Assembly: GCA_038496445.1 (NCBI GenBank)
Contig: JALMLS010000582.1
Span: 1 to 25,172, forward strand
DNA from: Trichosphaerium sp. ATCC 40318
Taxonomy: Eukaryota; Discosea; Flabellinia; Trichosidae
Direction of reading: 5' to 3'
DNA: 25,172 bases
The notes under the pieces are model-generated. The model saw only the letters and a list, made by a program, of their open reading frames with translations, searched no databases and had not been told where the DNA came from. The position numbers were made by a program, and so were the translations under genes. This document shows positions 18,236 through 25,172 of this stretch, in pieces. Position 1 is the first letter of the stretch; each line of letters begins with the position of its first letter.

Positions 18236-18570
18236 TTTTTCAAGTTCAGTCCCTCTACATAAGGGATTTATTAAACAGTACGTCAGAACCCATATTGTTG
18301 CCCTTAAGTATTTGTAAGAGCGAAAAGACAGAAGTCATTCTTGTCCTTCCAATTTCAGTCAAAAATTGCCTATCACCATTGCTCCAATGGTTAAATCGGA
18401 GAAACCAAAAATAGAACTATTCAGATCTTAATTATATGAGCACGTGTAAATTATTTAGGAAGAAATAAGCGAAAATCAGGTGCGCTTGCACAAGAACTAT
18501 GAAATGTGACCTCAGCATTGAAACTTAACTACAGCAATTGTACATCATCGTTTACCCTGCCGGCGCTTCT
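18236..18570. other. Intergenic stretch, no gene seen
   Basis: The stretch between the surface-protein stop and the F-box ATG shows no phase-consistent exon and no RNA fold I recognise. It must carry the 3' end of one gene and the promoter of the next. A GGTGCGCTTG motif near 18480 is shared with position 113, but its meaning is unclear. Confidence 0.5.
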
Positions 18571-19941
18571 ATGGAACCAAACCCGAAGGCTAAATTAAGT
18601 GGAAAGCACTTTAAAGATAAACCAGCAAATATCCATGTTTTAGACATTCCAACGGAACTCCTCGTTTGTTTACTCGAGTTTTTTGATGTTTCTAGTCGCT
18701 TTTCCGCATCTCGGACCTGTAAACTATTCTCAAACATCATACGCTACGTTGTTGGATACGGAACCATCAATATTAGATCGACAACATGGTGTTCTCGCCT
18801 CCGCGGGAGTCCTCTTCTCAAAAACACAAAAATATCGTTGAAGTTACGCAAAACCACAGACGACGATCTCGCTTACCTTACCGGAGTTCGCTCCCTCGAA
18901 CTAGCCAACTCTGATTACATTACAAAGAAAGGGTTCAAGTCCATCAGAGGTGTTCGTCACTTGAGCATCTCAAGATGTCCAAGGTTCAAAGACTCAAGCT
19001 TGAAACGTCTAGCGAAACACCTCAAATCCATTAGTCTGCATCAAGTTGACACAAGTGACACCACTTTGTGGCCTCGACCTGATGACGCATTGACAGATAA
19101 AGGTTTTAAAGCGCTTGCTGGCGTGCCTAAGGTCAGCATCCCCTATTCCAAAGTTACAGATGAAGCGTTGTACGTCATGGCTGGAGTACATACCATCAAC
19201 TTAGCTGGTACTTCAGTAACAGACAAAGGAATTAAGGCGTTGGCTGGAGTACATACCATAATTTTAAATAACTGCTATGGTATCACAGACGAAGGTATTT
19301 CAGCTCTTGCTGGAGTACACACTATAGACTTACATGACACTAAAGTATCAGATTCAGGTATTTCCGCGTTAGCTGGAGTGTACGATATTAACTTAGAATT
19401 TTGCCAACATATCACAGATAAAGGTGTTTCTTCTTTGGCCGGAGTACACGTGATAAACTTGAAAAAGTGTAGAGAAATAACAGATGAAGGCATAGTAGCA
19501 CTAGCTGGCGTACATACTATAGACTTAGCGGATACACATGTGACAGATAGAGGTATTTCGGCGTTGGCAGGTGTCCATACAATTAATTTGGGTGGTACTT
19601 CTGTTACAGATAGAGGAGTTATGGCGTTGTCTGGTGTACATAGTATATGCCTTTCTAATAATGAAGTTATCACAAAAGAGAGTATGAAAAGTCTGTCAAG
19701 TGTACACACACTTGATCTAAACGAAACTAATGTATCAGATGATTGGCTAATTCCGTTAACAAGACTAAAGGTGTTAAAGTTCACTAAGGTCACTAGATTC
19801 ACAGTTGGGTGCCTTAAAGCAATAATGGACAAAGGAGTAACAGTATTCTGCAAGAACCGCATTTTGACGACGATACCACGTGATGAGGGCAAAGATATTT
19901 GTGAGTCAAGTCGTGGCGTAGTTTTTTATTTTAATAGCTAG
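18571..19941 (+). CDS. F-box protein with cysteine-containing-type leucine-rich repeats
   Basis: 456 aa, intronless, ATG 18571 to TAG 19939-19941. The N-terminal F-box covers about residues 28-65 (VLDIPTELLVCLLEFFDVSS, RFSASRTCKLFSNIIR); F-boxes bind Skp1 in SCF ubiquitin ligases. From about residue 90 the protein is made of 21-22-residue LRRs, at least ten in register, with consensus ALAGVHTINL, two or three variable residues, then T/C, two residues, ITDKGI (e.g. KGIKALAGVHTIILNN, EGISALAGVHTIDLHDT). This is the FBXL/AMN1 type of LRR, which would form the substrate-binding solenoid. The repeats are also alike in DNA (GGAGTACATACCAT-like), implying recent internal duplication. The likely role is choosing a substrate for ubiquitination; the substrate is unknown. 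An upstream in-frame extension lacks an ATG, so 18571 is the start. Confidence 0.9.
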   Translation: MEPNPKAKLSGKHFKDKPANIHVLDIPTELLVCLLEFFDVSSRFSASRTCKLFSNIIRYVVGYGTINIRSTTWCSRLRGSPLLKNTKISLKLRKTTDDDLAYLTGVRSLELANSDYITKKGFKSIRGVRHLSISRCPRFKDSSLKRLAKHLKSISLHQVDTSDTTLWPRPDDALTDKGFKALAGVPKVSIPYSKVTDEALYVMAGVHTINLAGTSVTDKGIKALAGVHTIILNNCYGITDEGISALAGVHTIDLHDTKVSDSGISALAGVYDINLEFCQHITDKGVSSLAGVHVINLKKCREITDEGIVALAGVHTIDLADTHVTDRGISALAGVHTINLGGTSVTDRGVMALSGVHSICLSNNEVITKESMKSLSSVHTLDLNETNVSDDWLIPLTRLKVLKFTKVTRFTVGCLKAIMDKGVTVFCKNRILTTIPRDEGKDICESSRGVVFYFNS

Positions 19942-20347
19942 TGAAATGATTGAAAAAAAACCTGCCCAACCATTATTGTTGTGTAAAAAGATAGGTCAAA
20001 GAGTAGTTATAATAAAAGACGTTTAATTACTTGGAGAGTACTCTACACGCTTAGGCGTGATGTAAATAGTGTTTTCTATCACGTGTTGGTTTAACGTTTG
20101 GTTGCACAGGATTTGACGTGGTATAAAGTCTATTTTGTGTTTGCCACAAGCCTGATTTTCGGGATGCTTCGTGACCATATTTAGCCCCATGTAATTAGTG
20201 TTCTTTGCAGAGTAATCTACATGAGAATAAGAGCAGAAACTCAGGTGCGTGCCACAAACTGGGGCCTTTTACCCGTACAATAAAATACGTAATTTCAGGT
20301 ACTATCGACAAATCAGGAATTAAGTCTGCTACAATTGGTAAACCAAC
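19942..20347. other. Intergenic stretch, no gene seen
   Basis: It holds the 3' flank of the F-box gene and the upstream region of the small secreted-peptide frame. Near 20295 there is AATTTCAGGTACT, which could be a splice acceptor for an upstream exon of that peptide, but no donor in phase was found. Nothing else was recognised. Confidence 0.4.
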
Positions 20348-20491
20348 ATGATTAAAAGAGCTTTAGTTACCTTGATAGTTGTAGCACTTATCTCACTGTG
20401 TATAGCAGAAATAAACGTTAATGGTGACTGTACGAAAGAAATTAAAGTGAATAGACTAAGACGCTGGAAAATTGAAGTAACCCAAAACTAG
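20348..20491 (+). CDS. Small secreted peptide, 47 aa
   Basis: ATG 20348 to TAG 20489-20491. The first 20 residues form a clean signal peptide (MIKRALVTLIVVALISLCIA) with a basic start, hydrophobic core and a small residue before the likely cleavage. The mature part of 27 residues is basic (EINVNGDCTKEI, then KVNRLRRWKIEVTQN) with one Cys. A T-rich tract follows within 30 bp. It is convergent with the RlmN gene 90 bp away. Neither length nor motifs identify a family. A short frame can arise by chance, but a signal peptide this clean is the main support. Confidence 0.5.
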   Translation: MIKRALVTLIVVALISLCIAEINVNGDCTKEIKVNRLRRWKIEVTQN

Positions 20492-20580
20492 TTTTTTCTG
20501 TTATTTGTACATTTAGCTTCTTTTTATGGTTTTTTTTTTGGAGGAAACACTGCCGTCCACGTTATTTCGCGAACAACACC

Positions 20581-22435
20581 TCACGTTGAATGTGCACTTT
20601 TACGAAAATTGGTAGGATCTAGTCGATTGTTATCAATATCTTCCAAAGTCTGAGCCATTGGTGACTTTTTCTTTGCTAGTGATGATAATTGGCCACATGC
20701 GGCCATAATATCTCTACCACGTGGCCACCGTACAGGTGCACGTACACCTAAACGAACTACAGTTAATCTCTTGGCAAGAAAAAAATAAGAAAGTTTTACT
20801 CTCACCTGCTCCGTTTACTACATTTGCAAAATCTAAAATTGTGTCATCTAGTGATGTTTCAAATCGTATACCAGGCACAGGATTATATGGTCTAATAAAT
20901 AAGATAAGTAGAGAAGATTATTTGTGATGAGATTGCCGTACATTAAGTTTACAGTTGCATCCAGTTCCGACTCTTTCAATAGAGCTACTAATGATTTTGC
21001 ATGTGTTATTGTATCATTCACGTCCTTTATCATAATATATTCGAACGTAATTGGTTGATTAGGACTTGCTGGATACGATTTCAATGCATCCATTAATTCT
21101 AAAACAGACTATCAGCAAAAGTTGTACGGAAAGAAAAAAAACAAGTTATCTTCGTTATACAAACCTTTTATCGGCCATTGCTTATTTATAGGTACTAAAA
21201 TATCTCTGTAAATAAGAAGGTTAGTGGAAAAGTAATAAATCTTTGCGACATAAAAGAGTGGAGACTTAAACACAAAAGGTTCGCCAAAACCAGGTTTTTT
21301 ATCAAAGGCTCAATTATGTACCTTAATTTATCATCACATGCGTGAAGAGATATAGCCAAATTAACGCCAGTCTCATCTCCCAATTTTTTAATCTTAGGAA
21401 CAACACCTGTACACCCAAGCCGGTCAACAACAAGGCGATAAAAAAAAAGAAAACAAAAAAAAATTAGCGCGTCAAAGTCTCACCTGAAGTTGATACTGTA
21501 ATACGCCTTTTTGATATTTTAAAGCCATTAGAAGCAGCCATAAACTCAATAGAACGTCTAACATTTAGGTAATTATAGAAAGGTTCGCCCTGACCCATGA
21601 AAACAACATTTGAAACAACTCTATCCTACAAAAAATTAGGAGATATAAAACGCCTTTGTTTACAGATACTGAAAAAAAAAAGTCATTGGGTGTACCACTT
21701 GCGTAGGTATGTCATACAGGAGTTTTTTGGCTGTGAATAACTGACCAAGTATTTCTGAAACTTTCAGATTCCGCTTCTAAGGCATTGTATAAGTTTTCGA
21801 CGCGTAGGGCGTTGAGGCATTTGAATGAGTAAAGCCGTACTACTGGTTGAAGGCCTGTATGACAAAATGCGCAAGAAAGCGTGCCTACGTGCTTTTAGAA
21901 GAGTTTTATGGCGTTTTGGCGTACATCCAACCTGTGAACTTACGCATAACGTTCCTCGCTTACTCTCGGGAATAAATACCGCTTTTTACGCGTTAATTAA
22001 GCTTCTAATATATATCTAGCGTACTTTCGACTTGATCTCCATCAAAATCAATTAGCCATTTCCTTGTTCCATCTTCTGCAAGCTGATCCTCTTTTACCGT
22101 GCCATAGTATATGCGATACTTGTCGCTAAGCTTGTCACGCAAAGAGCGAGGTAAATTTGTTAAATGTTGAAAATCTTCGACTCCTATAGCGCCAATGTAA
22201 GAAAACTAGCGTATAGCGTTCATATACCGTTAAATATTTGCGAATAAACTTGATGCGCTCTATATTTCTGTTTAACGCCCATTTCTATCATGTCCTTCTC
22301 TAACTCCTCTATTGTCATACCAATAATGTTCTTCCGCGCATCTTTAGCAATTTGTACTCGCCGTACACCAATAATACTGCTAGTGCGTCGTGTAAGACAT
22401 GTACGTAGATTAACACTAGTGCATGTGCTCAACAT
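20581..22435 (-). CDS. rlmN: RlmN-family radical-SAM adenine-C2 RNA methyltransferase, possibly organellar
   Basis: 11 exons, about 407 aa: 22435-22228, 22183-22025, 21981-21925, 21884-21844, 21776-21696, 21625-21484, 21406-21322, 21205-21165, 21098-20942, 20891-20806, 20747-20581. All ten junctions keep phase and follow the family alignment. RlmN makes 2-methyladenosine in 23S rRNA and some tRNAs using two SAM and a 4Fe-4S cluster. Landmarks: N-terminal domain (EELEKDMIEMGVKQKYRAHQ); VETVFIPESKRGTLCVSSQV; cluster motif CTLSCAFC, whose first Cys codon is formed across a 40-nt intron; VVFMGQGEPFYNY; ISLHACDDKLRDILVPINK; NPVPGI; and DIMAACGQL. Both catalytic cysteines (in GTLC and AACG) are present. 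The first 35 residues are rich in Ser/Thr/Arg with few acidic residues, suiting mitochondrial or plastid import. The gene lies between two F-box/LRR paralogues with no evident functional link. Confidence 0.9.
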
Positions 22436-22670
22436 GTCGTGTAATCAAGGTGTCGTCTAATTATTGCGAGTTTTCTAAGCACTACTTACAAAAAACGGTT
22501 TTCGACCTGCCAATATTGTATTAACCTGTAAGCTTGTACACCTCTGTAGTAGCAACTGTTTATCAATACTGTGTTGCTCATGGCCACCACTGTTGTACAA
22601 TACTGAACAACAAGAAAAAAAAAAGCAATTTATTTGAAATACAACTTGACGGTGAGTACAAGCTGAGTAA

Positions 22671-24211
22671 TCACAAAAAGTCACGTATAGTGTACGATTG
22701 GTATGGTGAATGTTGTTCTAGATGTTCATATGCAGGTTTTTTTCCATTAATTATTAAAGTACCACAAGACCAAACAAAGAAATAAGACATTCTTGCTGAA
22801 ACAGAATCACATTTGCAATGCTTAAGAGGTCCAAATAAATACAAGATACCATAATCACTGATAAGAGGACAATCATTTGCAGTCAAATTAGTGACTCCAT
22901 AGAGAGATATAATGCTGTCATCCGTAATATTTTGACATCCAGAAATATCAAGTTTTTCTACACCAACAAGATATTTTAATCCTTTATCTGTAATTTCACT
23001 ACAATTAACCAAACTGACATCACGTGCTCCTGAAATATACTTCAAACCTTCATCTGTTATAAAAAAACAGTGATCAAGTTTTATCTCTGAAACACCTCCC
23101 AGTGCTTTCAAAGACAAGTCGGTAATTAATGTGCAATTTTTTAGATTTATCTTGTATACTCCACGTAATGCTGAGACACCTTCATCAGTGATATAGTCAC
23201 AGCCACTTAGTGATATTGTGTGAACACCTGCAAGGTATGATATACCCAATGAAGTCACATTGAAACAGTTATCTAATAGAATTGTATGTACACCTTTAAG
23301 ACACTTAAGACCAATATCTGTTATAAATGTATCACAAATGTCGATTGTGTGAACTCCTGATAGCGCCTTCATACACTTATCACCAATGTTACAACGATTC
23401 AAGTTGATAGTGTGTATACCAGAAAGCGCTGATACACCTTTATCAGTGATATAAGGATTCCTGTGGATAATAAGCTTTTTAACACCTGCAAGTGCTTTCA
23501 ATCCAACATCTGTCAGATTATTTGATCCAAAGTTGTATCCAATAGGAGCAAGCTTTGCTTCTTTGACACCTGCCAAAGATGCGTATCCTTCGTCAGATAC
23601 TTTGTCACAGTTACTGATTCTTATTGTTTTAACACCAGCAAGTGCTCCAACACCTTTGTTAGTGATGTTGTTGCAAAAAGATAAGTCAATGGTTGGCACT
23701 CTAGAAATAGCTTCCAGATGACTGTCAGTAACACACTCCCAATCAATGATATTTCTTTGAGTCTAGAGAGTGATTTTAGACCTTTTGGAGTGATTATTTC
23801 ATTAGGAACAAAGGAAAGCTTGGTAATATTTGTAAGCGCTGACAAACCAACATCCGTGATTGTACTGCGACCAATATCTAGTGTGCGGACGTTTCCGAAG
23901 TGTGTTATGACCTCATCGCTGATTTTTCTGATGTCCATCCTCAGATTATACGCTCCGTGAAGAAGAATGGCTATTTCTGGCCTCAATAGCATTGGTACAT
24001 GAATATGGGTTGACTTTAAAAGTCCTTTGCTCTTGCAGAGGTCCAGTACGTTGTAATTTTTTGCGTCAATGTTAGCAAAGCCAATATCATTTCGTACTAC
24101 GTGTAGAAACTGTTTACAGGTCAAAGAGATAGATTTCAGATTTGAAGTGCGTAAGAACATCAGGATTTCGCATACCATCTCTCGTGGTAGCGATGACATA
24201 AAGCAAGTCAT
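22671..24211 (-). CDS. F-box/LRR protein, paralogue of the gene at 18571, with a frameshift
   Basis: The minus-strand reading starts at ATG 24211. F-box: SSLPREMVCEILMFLRTSNL, then KSISLTCKQFLHVVRND. LRRs follow (VRTLDIGRSTITDVGLSAL, LSFVPNEIITPKGLKSLSRL). At about 23738-23748 the frame breaks after LKEISL; a -1 shift continues as DWECVTDSHLEAISRVPTID and runs through about twelve LRRs (GVGALAGVKTIRISNCDKVS, ISYLAGVHTISLSGCDYITD) to the stop at 22671. Read through, the protein is about 513 aa. The LRR consensus (ALAGVHTI-L--C--ITDEG) is that of the plus-strand gene, so the two are duplicates. No intron with GT-AG ends explains the break. It is either a one-base loss, making a pseudogene, or a sequencing error. 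Predicted role as for the paralogue: substrate receptor of an SCF ubiquitin ligase. Confidence 0.8.
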
Positions 24212-24436
24212 TTACGCAACACGTTGTAAGAATTGTTTTGAACGAGCTTTGACCAGCATTGGGTAAAAAAAACTGCCAAAAAGATTGTCGGCGGTTCTGA
24301 GGCGCTTCAATGCAGGTCAGACTCTGGGCATGGATCTCTCGTATCCTGCTGTTACTTGTTAGGTGGAGTAATTCCATAACCACAATAGTATAATGATTGC
24401 TCGTGGTTTTTATTTGGTTTTTTTTTTGATACAATT

Positions 24437-25162
24437 TCAAATGTGTGAGAAGTTATTGCTTGTTGAGAATACTGAAAAATTTCCTACGCCATCACATGAT
24501 GAGTCATTCACATAATTAGTATGTCCAATAGCCCAATAAGAAGTTAACTTTCTTTTAAAATCATCGTTAAAGTATCCTTGTAGTGTTAGTTTCTTTAAGC
24601 AAGATAAAACCAATAAAGATTCAGCAAATCTTTCTTCTTGATGTTCTTTGATATCTGGTAAAGTGACTGAAAGTTCTTTAATACTAGGTCTCCTCTCTGG
24701 TTGTGTTTTAAACGTATTAAACAATAATAAAACACCTTCATAAGATAAAGATGTTCCACGTAGATCAAGAGTCTGTAAGCTTCTAGAAGTATGCAAAAAC
24801 TGAGCAAGTAGCCCACAAACCTCATCTGTAAGATTACAACGGCTGATATCTAAGTGCTCCTATGTAACAACAATATATTAGCTATCAAAGTAATGATGAA
24901 AGAGATGTACCAGTTTGTATAGTTTATACAAAGAAGGTATTAGATTTGAAAAACTCGAAAAAGAGAGGCATCTTGATAAGTCAAGTATTTGAATTGAAGA
25001 ACTTAACGATAATCCAGAGCGCAGACCAGAAATGAATTTATCATCTAAATGACTACCCGATAAAATAAGTTTGTTCAGTCTTACTGTAACAAGAAAGTCT
25101 TTAAGAGCGACAGATATCCCAGAGCAACAAGAAGAACCAAAGTTATCTTTAAGGATGAAATT
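24437..25162 (-). CDS. Leucine-rich-repeat protein, 3' part, running off the right edge
   Basis: Two exons are visible on the minus strand: 25162-24911, preceded by a TTTATTGTAG acceptor at the window edge, and 24859-24437, joined across a 51-nt intron (24910-24860, donor GTACAT) in phase 0. Together they give 224 residues of LRRs of the longer, ribonuclease-inhibitor-like kind: VRLNKLILSGSHLDDKFISG, SSSIQILDLSRCLSFSSFSN, EHLDISRCNLTDEVCGLLAQ, LQTLDLRGTSLSYEGVLLLF. The C-terminus (DGVGNFSVFSTSNNFSHI) is not repetitive. The repeat type differs from the two F-box genes, so it is a separate family. The start and any N-terminal domain lie outside the window. Confidence 0.75.
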
Positions 25163-25172
25163 CTACAATAAA

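Noticed and set aside
17728-18243. A 171-codon minus-strand frame rich in Gly and Val
   Set aside because: It is the antisense of the Thr/Pro stalk of the surface protein; ACA/CCA codons on one strand give TGT/TGG-free Gly/Val codons on the other.
19275-19892. A 205-codon minus-strand frame opposite the F-box/LRR gene
   Set aside because: It is antisense to regularly repeated LRR codons, which keep the opposite frame open; it has no independent features.
21825-22019. A plus-strand 64-codon frame in the RlmN region
   Set aside because: It is antisense to exons and introns 2-4 of RlmN, which are supported by the family alignment and by phase.
1-25172. tRNA, rRNA or CRISPR arrays
   Set aside because: No cloverleaf-like arrangement, rRNA-like conserved block or regularly spaced repeat-spacer array was seen; the five leader 29-mers have related, unequal spacers inside a retrotransposon.

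Overview
The window is nuclear DNA of a unicellular eukaryote that I cannot place in a phylum. Genes on both strands are split by many short introns (mostly 40-120 nt, GT-AG, a few GC-AG). The gene content fits this: F-box/LRR proteins, an ankyrin protein, a GPI-type surface protein, a Ty3/gypsy-like LTR retrotransposon, and a bacterial-type RlmN with a possible organelle-targeting leader. Exons were assembled by hand from reading-frame phase, splice-site consensus and family homology. All 28 introns of the largest gene and all 10 of the RlmN gene close in phase.

Layout: 1-128 holds a possible minus-strand exon running off the left edge. 1102-2496 (+) is an ankyrin-repeat gene with a one-base frameshift near its end. 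2790-8598 (+) is a 29-exon gene of about 1,443 aa. Its ends follow the bacterial VIT / VWA / TPR / DUF2135 family, but about 550 residues are inserted in the middle, carrying an EF-hand, an AT-hook-like motif and two eIF5A-like hypusine-loop segments. 8717-9119 (-) may encode a small tail-anchored protein.

9453-18235 (+) is a GPI-anchored, Thr/Pro-rich surface protein. Its first intron has received a 7.57-kb LTR retrotransposon (9511-17077; identical 79-bp LTRs; 5-bp duplication CGTTA). The element landed on the 5' splice site, and its terminal TG rebuilds the same donor hexamer, GTTATG. The element has five 29-bp leader repeats, gag, a near-textbook -1 frameshift signal (GGGAAAC plus an H-type pseudoknot) and pol (protease, RT, RNase H, integrase). 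Pol is broken by a 682-bp insertion with its own 6-bp duplication and by an in-frame TGA.

18571-19941 (+) is an intronless F-box/LRR gene. 20348-20491 (+) encodes a 47-aa secreted peptide. 20581-22435 (-) is an 11-exon RlmN-family radical-SAM methyltransferase. 22671-24211 (-) is a second F-box/LRR gene with a frameshift. 24437-25162 (-) is the 3' part of another LRR gene running off the right edge. The two F-box proteins share the same repeat consensus and are close paralogues. The remaining genes show no functional link to each other.
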